Assembly: GCF_000237925.1 (NCBI RefSeq)
Contig: NC_031498.1
Location: forward strand, 13,617,906 to 13,681,905
DNA: 64,000 bases
Reading direction: 5' to 3'
Source of the DNA: Schistosoma mansoni
Lineage: Eukaryota > Platyhelminthes > Trematoda > Strigeidida > Schistosomatidae
The position numbers and the translations under genes are program-made. Under the pieces are notes generated by a model that was given only the letters and a program-made list of their open reading frames with translations, was not told where the DNA came from and did no database searches. Positions 23,177-35,655 of the stretch are shown here, piece after piece. The stretch's first letter is position 1, and every line of letters starts with the position of its first letter.

Positions 23177-24745
23177 TCAATTATTACTTCCAATATGTAA
23201 CAAACGTTTAAATGCTTTTGCATACTTAGTATTACAAAATGCGTATATAAATGGATTACACATACTATTCAAGTATGCTATCCAACCAGCGCCCATGTTG
23301 AATGCTTCAGAAAATATATACTCACATGCTCCTTCCATCAAATATGAAATGGTAAATGGAAGCCAGCACAAAACGAAACAACACACTACTAATGCTACTG
23401 TTTTGACAGTTTTCTTCTCACTGTCATATACAAGGCGTTTACGTCGTTGGTAAATCATACTATTATGTGTGTTAGAATGCTTCGGCTTTGAATTTAAAAT
23501 TCCTTTATTCTGACTGTTTATTCTGTGTTCATTTTCACGTTGCTGATCTTTCCGTCGATCGTTTATAGAAGCGTCATTTGTTTTGTCGATAGTATCTGTA
23601 GTTTGTGAAGTATAAATTTCAGTGTTCTCAGTGCTATTGTGAATCGAAAACGAAGAGAAACAATTTGCATCAGATTTTGTCTTTCTGTGAACTAATGGTA
23701 TTGGAACAATCTGAATATGTTGTGCGTATTGTGTAGAAGTTTCTGAATACACTCGCTCTATTTGTTCGGAACGTTTATCAACTAATGAAGAAGAGGAACT
23801 TTGAACATGAGACTGATTCACAGTATATTTTCCAACATTTTTACGTCTCGTACTCGTGGTATATGCAATAAATAAGTTAGATTGTGTAGAATTTGTTACA
23901 AACAGTTGGCGCTGATTAGAGTTATGTGAACTGAAACAATACTTTTTATGTCCAAAACTACGGTTATAAATATTATTCGCAACGAAAAGCAATTTAAATG
24001 ATCCAAATCGATGTTCTTTCGGATTAAATAAAAACTTACCAAATTTTAATTCCTTCCAACGACGATGAATCACCCAAAATATACGTATGTAAATGAAACC
24101 GACTAACAAAAATGGGACGAAGAATATGCAGATTCCTGTGAGAAATCTATATCCTGCATCACTTCTTATATAACAACTTCCTACTCCGTTGTGGTGCTGG
24201 GAACCAAATATAGGTGGGGTCATTACTAGGAACGATGCTACCCAAGCACATCCAATCATTAAAAATGCAGTACGACGTGTTTGCTTGCTAGTGTATTTCA
24301 TCGGGTAGTTAATTGCAACATATCGATCCACAGATATACAACATATGTTCAATATGGAAGCTGAACACAAGAACAAGTTGAGAGACAGCCAGTATATACA
24401 TAATTCGTGTGATTCATATGGCCAATAACCGTAAACTTGACGCATAATAAAATGCGGTAGAACTAGGACTGCGACAAGTAGATCAGCCAAAGCAAGTGAT
24501 ACAATGTAGAGATCAGTTATACGTCTCAATCCCTTAGTCGTTGCAACAGCTGAAATAACTAGTAAATTACCACCAAATATAAAAATGCCAGATAAGATTT
24601 GGAGAGAGATGATAATTATGTTCAATGCAAATCTCCATTCACTGAACATTTCACTTTCCACTTTTGTTAGATTAACGAGATCATTGATAAAATTAGAATT
24701 TGTGTTGAATAATCCATAAGAGATATTTGCATGACATGCCTCCAT
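23177..24745 (-). CDS. Aminergic-like class A GPCR with Asn3.32 (receptor 2)
   Basis: An intronless 522-residue receptor. The start ATG is at 24743-24745; two sequons (NIS at 7, NLT at 25) precede TM1. Landmarks: GGN in TM1, SLALAD in TM2, YGYWPYES in loop 1, Cys116 at 3.25, DRY at 140-142, Pro in TM5, CWLPF in TM6 (Trp461 at 6.48), WIAY and NPFIY (497-501) in TM7. Residue 3.32 is Asn123, where amine receptors have Asp; 5.42/5.43 are Thr/Gly. Asn at this position is also known in the histamine-responsive S. mansoni SmGPR-1, so amine sensing is still plausible. Loop 3 is about 220 residues, Ser/Asn-rich. A decayed relative lies at 30476-31391. Confidence 0.93.
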   Translation of the reverse strand: MEACHANISYGLFNTNSNFINDLVNLTKVESEMFSEWRFALNIIIISLQILSGIFIFGGNLLVISAVATTKGLRRITDLYIVSLALADLLVAVLVLPHFIMRQVYGYWPYESHELCIYWLSLNLFLCSASILNICCISVDRYVAINYPMKYTSKQTRRTAFLMIGCAWVASFLVMTPPIFGSQHHNGVGSCYIRSDAGYRFLTGICIFFVPFLLVGFIYIRIFWVIHRRWKELKFGKFLFNPKEHRFGSFKLLFVANNIYNRSFGHKKYCFSSHNSNQRQLFVTNSTQSNLFIAYTTSTRRKNVGKYTVNQSHVQSSSSSLVDKRSEQIERVYSETSTQYAQHIQIVPIPLVHRKTKSDANCFSSFSIHNSTENTEIYTSQTTDTIDKTNDASINDRRKDQQRENEHRINSQNKGILNSKPKHSNTHNSMIYQRRKRLVYDSEKKTVKTVALVVCCFVLCWLPFTISYLMEGACEYIFSEAFNMGAGWIAYLNSMCNPFIYAFCNTKYAKAFKRLLHIGSNN

Positions 24746-25530
24746 TCTATATTCATTTTTGGGGAAAGTGTTGTTATTTGAAAATAGGTGGTTCTTTCGG
24801 ACTACGTTTTCTTAGAAACTTTATTATTGGACACGAATCCTTGTTAAATTTCCAAAACGGACATTATTCGGCAACTTAACTGGGAGTAATATTTTGGCGC
24901 TTCATTCATAAATTAACATGTGCATCAGTGTTCAATTGGTTAAGTGGATTTACATCATCCTCATCCTCATATTATTCAATAATATAATTCCAGCTAGTCT
25001 TCTATATGACAGGATTAGAACAACTGTGTTTTGAACTTACTATCCATATGCACCCCAATTCAATTATGGAAAATTTTCCACACTTCCCAGTGCATTCCTC
25101 AAACCCTTTATCCAATTTCGATAACATCATTCATTATAAATGATAATTTTCGAAATTATATTATTGGTTAAATTCTGAATACTGACAGTTTATAGGTTTG
25201 TTTCACGCACAAACAAATAACGATTTGAGAAATTACACTTGGATTTAAGGTAATGGTTATTTCATCACTGTAATTTTGTTCGCTTATTAGCTTGCTCTTC
25301 TTTACCATTTGTTTTACATCATAATCTACGACTTTATTAAATTAAGTTGACAGTGATCGACAACGTACTTTAACCAAGTATTCTAAAATATATATCAAAC
25401 CATTTAAACCATTTTTATTTTAAGTGGAAAAATTGATTGGTTATGCTCGCCTCACTATCCGTTCACGTGATTATACAATTCTCATATTTCAGAAGATTCT
25501 TGCGCTTCTTCGTTTCAATTCGTTTGTAGT
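24746..25530. other. Upstream region of receptor 2; nothing else seen
   Basis: AT-rich sequence upstream of the minus-strand receptor start. No clear TATA element, upstream ORF of note or repeat could be singled out. Confidence 0.5.
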
Positions 25531-25534
25531 TTTC

Positions 25535-25675
25535 ATTAAGGGTTTTGTGGAGATTTTAGGATTTTTAACAGTTGGGTTTACAAGTCGATCTAAACTAGAC
25601 CACCATTGAAAACCTGTCAGTACTAAACTGCCTTCTCGTTCTAGTATGGAACTCCTCATCAGTGCGCATCTACGA
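25535..25675 (-). repeat. Second-family SINE tail and decayed ribozyme
   Basis: The minus strand carries GATGCGCACTG, a damaged core (ATGAGGA in place of CTGAGGA, GAGA in place of GAAA) and the family tail through AGTTTAGATCG-type text. Not catalytic by sequence. Confidence 0.65.
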
Positions 25676-25839
25676 TCTTGCAAAGTGAAAATGTAGCCCT
25701 AAAATGATTGAATAAATTGGTTTGTTCTCAAGCTAGAATTATCTATGTGGGCTCGATGTAGGACCAGGCAGTGGAATCTGCAAAACTCAGACAACATCAT
25801 TGAATGACCAATATATATTAATGACATTGTACAGAAGAA

Positions 25840-26405
25840 TATTCATTGAAAAGCCTTTGTTTAGCTTAATTATATTGAAGTTCTTCTCATCCTACTTTTT
25901 CCAGATGTATTCCAATCATCCACCAAACAATTTCTACTGATATGCTAACGAATTGAAGTGTACTTTGAATACTAATCACAAAACGCCCCCCGATATTAGC
26001 AATCGCTTTGTCCTAACAAATTCACCAACAGTTTACAATTTCCTTTCTTATGCTCTATTTTGCAAGTATTTGTTATATTCTCGATGCAAACTGATAAATC
26101 CTGTCACTATAGTTACAGCTTAAATATTTCCTTTAATATATCTTGATATCTGATTGTCACACTATCCGTTGTTTCCATTGTATCTTGTAGGTAAAGGTTC
26201 AGTGATTATAACAACGTCTTTTCTATTCTATCTGTATATAATTTGTAATATTGTAATAAATAAAGAAGAAATCCACCTAACAAAAGTAAATAATAGTCTC
26301 GTGCAACTGTTTGTTTTTTATCATTGAATATCTCCACTAACCTTGAGTGTAAACACAGAAACACACTCATAATAAAAATAATATATTTGTGATGTCTCAA
26401 TTTAA
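25840..26405. repeat. Dispersed inverted repeat, left member
   Basis: Reads as the reverse complement of 60980-61555 with scattered differences. A frame of about 45 codons (minus strand here, SVFLCLHSRLVEIFNDKKQ) is open in both copies, but I recognise no protein family. Unclassified repeat. Confidence 0.7.
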
Positions 26406-26683
26406 AAACACATTGAGAATTCACTGCATATGTATGGTCTACAACTTCTTAATTAATAGCTTTTTTCTAGTAGTGTAATAGCTTAACTTTTAATAACTCT
26501 CAAATTACGATTGGTAATAACTACAGTTGGTCGTATCGTAAAAAATAGATCTAAGTATTCACAGACGTATAAAATGAAGAAAGCCTGTGTAGTTTACTTT
26601 ACATTGGGATAATAAATCTTTCAGTAAATATCCTAAAGACTACGTACACAAAATATAACCAAACTTTAAGACAAATCCTTTAG

Positions 26684-26685
26684 GT

Positions 26686-26714
<29 letters not shown>
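26684..26714. repeat. (AT)n microsatellite
   Basis: An uninterrupted run of alternating T and A immediately upstream of the BEL/Pao fossil. Confidence 0.95.
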
Positions 26715-26716
<2 letters not shown>

Positions 26717-26719
26717 ACT

Positions 26720-27310
26720 TAATTCTTTTACGTTAATGAACGGATTTAAAGGAAGCACCACGGATCGAGTCAGCGATGACATCCAACGACTCATGTTCTT
26801 GTTACACTATTGTGAAGGTGTAGCGGAGGATGCTGTAGAATTGTGTGTTTTATTGCCAGAAGATGAATGTCGCATAAATACAGTTAGCATTTTATATGAG
26901 TCATTCGGTAAGCCTCATGAAATTGTTGAAGCACTCCTAACAGAGTAGAAGGTTTGCAGAGGCTAGTAAGACAAATGGCTAACTGCTAGATAGCCTTTTC
27001 ATAAATAGGACAAGATACGGACTTAAACTGTTCTACTAGTATAAAATGAATAATGATGAGACTATCACGAAAGATACAATTCAAACGGGCAGAAGCGGTA
27101 GACGACACCTTAAATAAAGGATTAGAACCGGAATTCTATGACTGATCAGAGCATCTAGAAAAGATGGAGTAAGCTGATATAAGCACATATGGGAAATTCA
27201 CAGGTGGAATCTGCAAAACTCAGACAACATCATAGAATGGTCAACTCACCTCGAGTTGAGCTAAGGCTCATGCATTGTCTATCATTGAAAAGAAGCCCTG
27301 TCGAATCTAC
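26720..27310 (+). mobile_element. BEL/Pao-like LTR element fossil, gag fragment
   Basis: A short piece related to the gag region of BEL/Pao retrotransposons (the family of schistosome Sinbad), recognised from the pattern LLHYCEGVAEDAVELC and FGKPHEIVEALL. Only a fragment remains; no LTR or pol part is seen beside it. It is broken and looks old. A short string near 27202-27240 also occurs at 25762-25800. Confidence 0.65.
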
Positions 27311-28109
27311 TAAATGAGGCTAAATAATTTTTAGTTGTATAGAGGAATGTTAGCCTAGCTATTTGTCATCAATATTTCTACTTGCTGAAAGGCCAAATGA
27401 TGTTGTCCAAAACGATGTTTAAAGCTTCTCAGTTTAATCACATACCTCAGATATTACAACAAATAGTATTTCATCTGTATATAACTTGTTAATAATCTGC
27501 AGATGTTTTCAAACACTTAGTGTTCTTATTCATCTTAAAAACTTTATTTAACAGGTTTTTATTATAGTACTCATTAGTAGGTTAATTATAATGATGACTG
27601 TTTTTTCACAGATAAATATCGAACAATAAATTTGTAATTGTAAAATTAGTGCAATTGTATAATCCAGGTTAAAGACGTAACTGAAGTAGTACCATGTGGC
27701 TCGAATTTCAAAAGTAACGAATTAGGTCATTCTTGATGCTCACTATCACTTTTGAAGTTACATTGAAAGCTGAAATACACAGAAATCTCAATCAATATGG
27801 CATACGGAAGTCCATTTTGCGTTGTAAGAATAGCAGGATACTGACTAAAAAATTTTTCGTATTGTTTGCGTACCAGACGTTTTTAATAAGGGTTCTGGTA
27901 TTAAACAGGTGGCGTTATATCCGTTAAAAAACCATCAACTTCTAAAATCAAGGTTAATTTGTCTATATAGTGCTTCAGTGATTACATTCATCTGCAACCG
28001 TGTTTGTCATAAGACTTTTTACTTAACTGGAACTGGTTTCCTGATGAATAAATTCATGATACCGATGTTTATTTTAAAAGTTGATCAAAATAACGAATAG
28101 TAAATATAA
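27311..28109. other. No gene seen
   Basis: AT-rich. Text near 27950-28080 resembles 17960-18060, suggesting an unnamed dispersed repeat next to Sm-alpha copies. Confidence 0.4.
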
Positions 28110-28370
28110 TAATTCATTTTTGTATTGTTTGTTCTAATCTTTCCATTGATGTTTGGGACTGCAGTTTATCAGTCTCTTATTGGCATCCTGCGTGGATTGC
28201 CTCGATATTGTCTTAGGTCACAATCATTATATGCAAAGATGGATGATGGAGTCCAGGAAGCTCATTTTGTCCTATCTGGGACTCGTCAGATGGATGTACT
28301 TGAATCCCAGGGTTCATATTCACTCCGGACTTAGCAGCTAAGTGGATAACGTGATGGTGTTATCCTAACA
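28110..28370 (-). repeat. Sm-alpha-type SINE with decayed hammerhead
   Basis: Minus-strand Sm-alpha body as at 3700-4020. CTGACGA and stem II (GTCC/GGAC) are intact, but the GAAA box reads AAAA (complement of about 28266-28270), replacing an essential core G. It is expected to be inactive. Confidence 0.75.
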
Positions 28371-29827
28371 CCTGTATACAAAGATTATTTTTCTACACTA
28401 AGCTATTCAAACTATTGATTGAATATTTACACACATGAATAATACCCAGTTTCATAAAAAACCAATTTTTTTTGTTTTGATGACAAATTATACAATAATT
28501 ACCGATTATTTTCTTATCGAGATTCGCAATAATTGTGTAATAATCATCGTGTAATCTTTATAAACTGATGACTACATTGAGTGTCTTTGTAAGGCAATAC
28601 TTAATATGATCTAATAGTTCAGTACGCATCCTATTGAAACTTGTTATTTGAGTTGAGGGGATTTTCGTAAAATCACTCTCACAAACATGATGGACCGTAT
28701 AGCTTACACGTCCAGCTACACATTTTCTTCAGGAGACTGGATTGGTTTACACGTAATATTACTTCAAATGTCAAAATGAGATGTGTCTTTTCCGTTTCTT
28801 ATATCTTGTTTTGGCATCACGGGACTTCATAAAACTTTTAACACATCATCTATTGTTACTTTCACATAATATCGAGTGCAAAATGTGACAGTATTTAGAC
28901 ATGATGAAAGGTTATTTGAAAAGATAATTGCATTCCACTTATTTTAATCGTGTATACTAATAAACAAATCCCAATGTAGTTTAAAAGGAATCCTTTTTCA
29001 TACACCCACATCTCAGAGGTGATGCAGCCAGTGGAATACCAATCCAGAGAATATGTAAGACAATCGAGAGGACATTAAATCCTGGAAAACTGTGACTAGT
29101 GTTTCTCATGTGTCCAGTGGTGACACGTAAGCGAAAAGATGAATTACCTAACTCGGACACGTCGTTTGGCCTTGATCAATAAGACTGCTTTTATGAAGCA
29201 AGTTATATTAGTCGAAGATCTAAAAACTTACATTTTCGTGCTTGTAAACACATCCGAGTGTGGCTAAGTAAAGATGTGGTCAAGACAATATTTTGCTTAA
29301 TTAGTGCTCACTGATCATAATACTACCACAAGTCAGTCATTCACGATCATTCATCGGGCTAGTAATTTACTGCTCAAGTTCATGTGACTCAGAGTCCTTT
29401 GAATGGCAGAAGGAGAACTCATTCCAATCGAAAACAGGAAGTATATATACAAAGGAAATATGTCCAACCCGATCTCTTGCCCTGCCCAACCTAAACGTCA
29501 AATAAATCATTTATAATCTTAATTACAGAATGACCTAATTTGACTGATGTACATGCAATCTTCCACAGTAAAATATTATTGCCTTTGTTATTTTCATTCA
29601 CGAATCTTTATGTTATGGATATCAGTTCAGCATCACCATCATACTTACGAACTCATGAATGATTTATTCGGTACTCTTTCCTTCAGGCATTTGGTTTGAT
29701 TTTCAATTACACTATTTCTATCACCAAATCTTACTCTTATTTGTTCCTAATATTATTCTCACATTTCTATTTAACAGATGAGATTATTTGAATTAAAATT
29801 GTATACTAATCATTTCGACATTAACAA
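28371..29827. other. No gene seen
   Basis: Short frames only; no repeat or RNA gene recognised with confidence. Confidence 0.5.
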
Positions 29828-30257
29828 TTTTATCTTATTCCACGTCAAAACAGCTCTATTGTACGCAGCTGAAACGTGGAGAACTACTACAACCATCATC
29901 AGGAAGGTACAAGTATTTATAAACAGTTGTCTACACAAAATACTCAACATCCATTGGCCGGATACCATTACCAACAGCCTTTTATGGGAGAGGACAAACC
30001 AGTTTCCAGCTAAGGAAGAAATTACCAATTACCATCACGAGGCAATCGCTGACTTGGAATCCGTAAGGGAAGCGGAAAAGAGAAAGGCCAAAGAACACAT
30101 TACGCCGGGAAATAGAAGCAGATATGAAAAGGATGAATGTTAACTGGAAAGAACTGGAAAGAATTGTCCAGGACAGGGTTGTATAGAAAATGCTGGTGGG
30201 CGGTCGATGCTTCTCCACGAGGGGTAACAGGTGTAAGTAAGTAAGTAAGTAAGTAAA
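29828..30257 (+). mobile_element. RTE-clade LINE, 5'-truncated 3' end
   Basis: The plus strand begins inside the RT C-terminal region ([17 protein letters not shown], then [17 protein letters not shown] and [11 protein letters not shown]) and continues through the C-terminal tail in another frame. It ends in GTAA repeats at about 30234-30255. A short in-frame loss after EEI and frameshifts disable it. The 5' truncation and tail are typical of LINE insertion by target-primed reverse transcription. Confidence 0.85.
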
Positions 30258-30475
30258 GCCTTCTCAACTACTGAAGTGACACTGCATAAAAATGGCATAT
30301 TACTAAATACTCATCAGGTAAACACATCTAATAAACAAATATTTATGTAAAAAACACGTAATGTATTGGTAATCAGTGAAGCATAACAATATCTACTAAT
30401 AGATGTCATCAAAAATAATAAAACTACAACATGATTGGTATTCATTGTTCATTGAATGGTATAGTTCTCATATTT

Positions 30476-31391
30476 TATATAATCATTCCAGCATGCAAAA
30501 AACATTTGAATGCATTTGCATACCAGTCATTACAAAATGCCTATATCAATAGGCTACACAAACTATATAAATAGGCAACCTAACTGTTAGCTATGTAAAT
30601 TCGTTCAAAATGTAGACATCCACATTCTCCCTCCTCGAGATAAAAATGGTCAGTGGAAGGCAGCAGAAAATAGAACAACACACAACGGTTGCTTCCATAT
30701 TGATAGTCTTTTGCTCTCTGTTACATATTAGACATGCACTTCGATTACAATGCACGCTAATATGCTTACAATTACTCTCTAACTTCGCACCTACATTTTG
30801 GTAGGTTGCCATGTGTTTATTTTTAGTGTGATAATCTTTCTGTCGGTCATTCACAGAAATGTCAGTTATTTTACAGATAATATGGAAATAATCAATGTTA
30901 AACTTATTTTGTTTTATATCGCTAGTTTATGAAGTCAATGTTGCTGCATTGTCTATGCACACGTCAAACGTATCATTTGAATCCAATTTTACTGTTTCAG
31001 ACATGTGAATGAATCCGTACATAATTCACTTGGTTCCGATGGAACAGAATGTTCTCTGGAAATTGAAGTACAAGTAGATTGGGGAAGATTTCCACTATGT
31101 ATATGTAATTTGAGTTGTTTGCGGACAGTATATGCAAGACATAATTTAGATCGTCGATTATTTAACATAAACAACCAATGTTGATTGGAGTTCTATGGAG
31201 TGAAAATCTCTTTGTATGTACAAATGGTGGTCATAAATGTTATTCAGACTGAAAACCAAACTGAGTCATCCGTTTATGTGCTCTTTTAAGTCAAATAAAA
31301 ACTTTCCAGTCTTGAATTCATTTGAACAACGTCGAATCACGTTGAATATACGAATATAAATAAAACAAACTAGTGAAAATAGAATGTTTTC
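30476..31391 (-). pseudogene. Decayed receptor-2-like GPCR, TM5 to C-terminus
   Basis: The minus strand aligns with receptor 2 from the TM5 end (31391) to the C-terminus, finishing at TAA 30476-30478. Loop-3 strings match (NDRQKD / NDRRKD; SKLCLAYT / SNLFIAYT). TM6 reads VVCCSIFCCLPLTI against VVCCFVLCWLPFTI, so Trp6.48 is Cys and Phe6.51 is Leu while Pro6.50 survives. A stop ends the loop-3 frame at 30989, frames then shift, and TM1-TM4 are absent. The break at 31391 lies beside a SINE cluster. This is a host gene duplicate that has died. Confidence 0.85.
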
Positions 31392-31429
31392 ACTGAGATC
31401 ATGAACTGATTAGTGTTAGATTATGGATG

Positions 31430-31720
31430 GAAATCTGGATGGACTGGACGGCCGTTTCATCCAAGTAAGAGACTCCCCAACTGTGGTCATCCACGATCCC
31501 GCATGAGGGATTCAATCTCAGGACCTTCGGTCTCACGCGAATGCCTAAACTCTTGATTACTGACCTTGCATCCAACGCTGTTAATGTCTAACTTCAGACA
31601 ATCTATGATGGATGCGCACTGCTGAGTGGTCCTATACTATGACGAAACGGCCTTCTAGTGCTTCCAGGTTTTCAATAGTGTTCTAACATTGATCCATTCA
31701 TGATCTTAACCAAAACCTAA
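31430..31720. repeat. Two second-family SINE copies, head to head
   Basis: A minus-oriented copy (about 31438-31570) with promoter-like CGAGACC/B-box text and a decayed ribozyme core (TTGGGGA) is followed by a plus-oriented ribozyme and tail (about 31607-31720; core CTGAGTG). Both ribozymes are damaged. They border the truncated receptor pseudogene. Confidence 0.65.
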
Positions 31721-33479
31721 ACTAGCAGTCAGCAATTCATTACAAACTGATTTCATATTTTTTAATAGTGTAACAAATTGAATTTGTTTTCATTAATAAG
31801 GAGAAACTATATTATGCTCACTTATTTTACCATCAGGTTGATATATCAGAATTATATGAAAACTCAGTCTAGCCAATCCTTTGTTTTTAGTTTGATGTGA
31901 ACTAAATTTGAATGACAACAGTTTATTAGCTTTTCACTTATATCGAATGGATTATCAAAGTACGTTATGGACCTCCTTTTATGGAGTTATCTTCTGTAAG
32001 AGAGTATAGAGTTTCAGATCCTGCATGTCACACTGTGAATTACAAAATGTTCGGTAGACGGTGTTTCTAAGGTGGTTACATTAAAAATATTTAAATTAAT
32101 CGACTTTTACGTTCATACAGAGTAGACGGAATATGTATAGCAGTGGAACCTGGAATGCGCATATCAGTCTATTTGGTACACAATAGCTAGGTGATTGTAA
32201 GGATTTCGTATTCCAACTAGTGAAAGTATAGTTTAATTTTAATTCTAACAATTACGATTTCAGCAGTGACGTTTACTGTTATTTCATCAGTTATTAATAC
32301 CTTTAAATTAATGACATTTTTGTGCTCCTCATAGTCCTATTGCAATCGATACAGAATACACATTACTGTGATTCCTCCTTAAAAGATTAATTCCTATTTT
32401 GGAAATTAGTAAACAGTTAATAAGAATATTGCTTCAGTCTAATTTATTAATTCGATTCAGTATTTTGTTTGTAATATTATCCACTTTTAGTTTCTATGTT
32501 TATGGTTAATCTGTTATTCTGTTCACAATAACAGATATGATCACATAGAATCTATGTATTAGTGATGAAAGCATTATCAGAAAAAATGTCCTGAAAACAG
32601 TTCTATCTCATGTGTATATAAAATAATCAAAAATAGTAATCTTTGAGGAGTAGTAAAAAGTCGTTAATCCGAATTGTTCGTAACTAATATAAAATAGTGA
32701 AGGAAGGAACAATAAATTGTGTCAAAAATAATACTGACATGTAAATGAAATTTAAGTGCTTTGATGATTTTACAGTAACTTGACGATTTTCTAAAACAAT
32801 AAACTTCAGTTAGTGGTGACTATTAGCATTTAAATTGCTTGTGGAAATCTTATATTCCTCCAGCGAGAAACCTAGATGATCGTTAGATGCATTTATTAAG
32901 GAGTGGTAGTTAATGCAGCGTATATATTATATGCAAAGACTTAAATCAACACTTCGTTTCAAGTTGCAAACTTAAAAGCAAACTACTGAAAATAGAATGA
33001 ATAATAGAAACTAGTCATTTATTCAGTTGATTTTTTAGCCGTTGACAAGAAATTCTCGATTTGAATGTTGTCAGAACTAATTGTTTGATGGGGCTGCTAG
33101 GAAAATCATTTTAAATATGATCGAGTACTATTCAGTTTAAGCAATCGTTGATAATATGCTTGAAATGGTCAGGGTTTTCAGAATAGTTGCCTCATTATTG
33201 TCAGCGAATGAGACTGTTGAGAATATCCATTGTCTGTATGGTTTTGCGATTAGTTCAACATTTAAGAACTATGGTTTATGAAAATCTGATACAAATTCTT
33301 TCCATTTAAAGGGTTTATAAAATCTGTTGGGATACTATGATATTGATTTCGATTAAAATGTGATTATTATTACTAGATCTTTAACTGAATAGAAAACATC
33401 TGAACACGTAAAAGTATTAACTTAGTATTAAGAAAACTGTTTGATGTTATATTTGATCATACTGAACAATAACTGTTGA

Positions 33480-33810
33480 CGAAGTGAGCAGTGGAGTTCA
33501 ACCGGGTCTGTTATGAAATAGTGAGTTAATGAAGACAATGGTGGATGTGTCGCTCAATTTCGTGGATTGGTTGAATTTGGACATTATTACCATCGGATAT
33601 CAACGCAGTGGTCTACATGTTAAGCGTTGACGTACGAAACCGATAGATCCTGGATTCGAATCTCACGAGGCGGGATTGTGGATGATCACTGCTGTGTAGT
33701 CGCGTACCAGGATGAAACGGCCGTTCAGTGTTTTCAAGTTTTTCGTGGTAATCTTGCTTACATTAACTCATGAATTGAACTATTAAAAATTACTAAAATC
33801 TCCAATAAAT
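33480..33810 (+). repeat. Second-family SINE, near full length
   Basis: Head, tRNA-like promoter (CAGTGGTCTA region, B-box-like GGATTCGAATCTC), decayed ribozyme (CTGTGTA core, GAAAC kept) and tail lie in order on the plus strand. This copy shows the full layout of the family. In copy A only its head survives (1979-2085). Confidence 0.7.
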
Positions 33811-34321
33811 CCATTCTGATCATAATGAGCATATAAACAATATAATACAGTCCAAATGATTTAAAAGTGATTTTGAAACAGAATCTTAATGATCATCCAT
33901 TTCACTGAACATTGAATAACATTGTTTCTCTATTTATTCATTGTATAATCATATTTCCATGTATTTTGTAATTATTAATAATCATAAATCCATTTTGATT
34001 TCGAGTAATAACGTCATGATTAATCATGAAAATTCATAATTTCAATTATCAATTACAAGCATTAGTTGTTTGTTTAAAAATGAAATTTTAAAAGTGTCAC
34101 TTTTTAGGGGGGGACATTTTAAATTACTGAATCATTTAAACAAATAGGAAATAGATATAAGAAGAAGATTTAGAGGATCGAATTGGAGAGAAGAGAGAAG
34201 GAAATAACACGAGGAACGAGATAACAGTAAAGCTTGTAAGAGACAATTCAAAAAAGGTGTGCAAATACTTTATTTGATGTATGATTTTCACATTTCTGTA
34301 AACTACCTTGTGATTTCAAAT

Positions 34322-34522
34322 TCATTTTGTATTGTTAATTTGAATCTTCCCATTGATGTTTGAGATTGTAGTTGATCAGTCTCTTATTGGTATATGTGCA
34401 TTGTGTGCGGATAGCCTCGGTATTGTGTTAGGTCACGGTCATTATAAGTGAACATGGATAGTGGCTAGCAGTAGAATTCAGTATGTGCATTTCGTCCCAT
34501 TCGCGACTCATCAGCTAACAAG
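34322..34522 (-). repeat. Sm-alpha-type SINE, partial
   Basis: The minus-strand Sm-alpha body, ending at the ribozyme; the promoter part is missing. It faces a plus-oriented partial copy at 34610-34755. Confidence 0.7.
34478..34522 (-). ncRNA. Hammerhead-like motif, altered cleavage site
   Basis: CTGATGA (complement of 34508-34514) and GAAA (complement of 34490-34493) are intact, with a stem II of at least three pairs. The expected GTC triplet has become ATA with a three-base loss after it, and stem I is weak. Core present, cleavage doubtful. Confidence 0.4.
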
Positions 34523-34609
34523 AGATTGTTTACATACCAATGGTTATCTAAGAAACGCTTTAGTTAGAATAAAAGATAAGATCCAGTCTACATATACACA
34601 AAATTGTGT

Positions 34610-34755
34610 CTGTGTGTGCAAACGGCTCTGGTTTCGAAACCCAGAGTGAACATCAACTCTGAGATGCAGGTACATCTAGCTGACGAGTCCCAAATAGGAT
34701 GGAACTTGTGTCAAACTGGAATCCAATACTAGCCACTATCCGTCATTGCTTATAT
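34610..34755 (+). repeat. Sm-alpha-type SINE, partial, decayed ribozyme
   Basis: Plus-strand B-box region, CTGACGA, stem II, then GGATGGAAC where GGACGAAAC is expected; the GTC triplet is kept. Truncated at both ends. Confidence 0.7.
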
Positions 34756-35655
34756 TTACACTTGAGTTAATTTACTTCTGTAACTCATTTACTCTGAATA
34801 AGTGACTTATATTAAGTCAAAAAAGGTCAGAAATATTCACAAAAATATATTTATTACCAATGCTTATCATTGGTATCACCAACAAAAATGTTTCGTTATA
34901 TTGATTCACCAATGCTACGTTACCTTGAGATGATATCTTGACATTACGCTTACCTTTCAATATGAAATATAATGAATGGTATTTCTGATGTCATCTTGAC
35001 CATGTACAATTTTTACTCACTGTTAATAAATAATACATAACATTACAAAATATACAGAATAGGCAGGTCCTTGAAGACATCATATTTTCTCAGTTATATT
35101 CGTGGAAATTTAGAACAACTCGAAGATTCATTACCAAATTCCCCTACAAAGCTTAGACAGGAAGTTCTTCTGTCAGTTTATTAACAGAAATAAAGATAAC
35201 TATTGTATTCATAAACATACGCATAGAGCTCCCCATTCATTTATATATTCATTACGATAACACTATATCTGTCCATAAATATCTGATGAGTTAGATATTT
35301 TTATTCAATGTTAACAGTGTCACTGACATACTTTATTCAACATTAGAGCAATCTTAGTTGACTGTAAACTTACAAGCAACAAGTACTTAATTACTAACAC
35401 TTATAAATAGTGGTGTCTTGTAAAAAAAGATTTTGTTCAATATAGTATCAAAGCAGAAACATTTCAATTTGAAATGGATCAAAACAGAAGTAAACTTAAA
35501 TGATTATTCACTAAGAAGTAATCACTATGATGTTCGCTTATTGGTTGTGAGTGATTTACATCTATCATGTTGTAATGTGGGAACTAGTTTAAATGGATCG
35601 ATATTATGTACATCATCATTAAATGTTGGTTCAGTGTTTTTTGTCTACTGCTTTT

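Noticed and set aside
33596-33690. A tRNA gene from A- and B-box-like strings
   Set aside because: No cloverleaf can be formed, and the strings belong to a dispersed SINE family.
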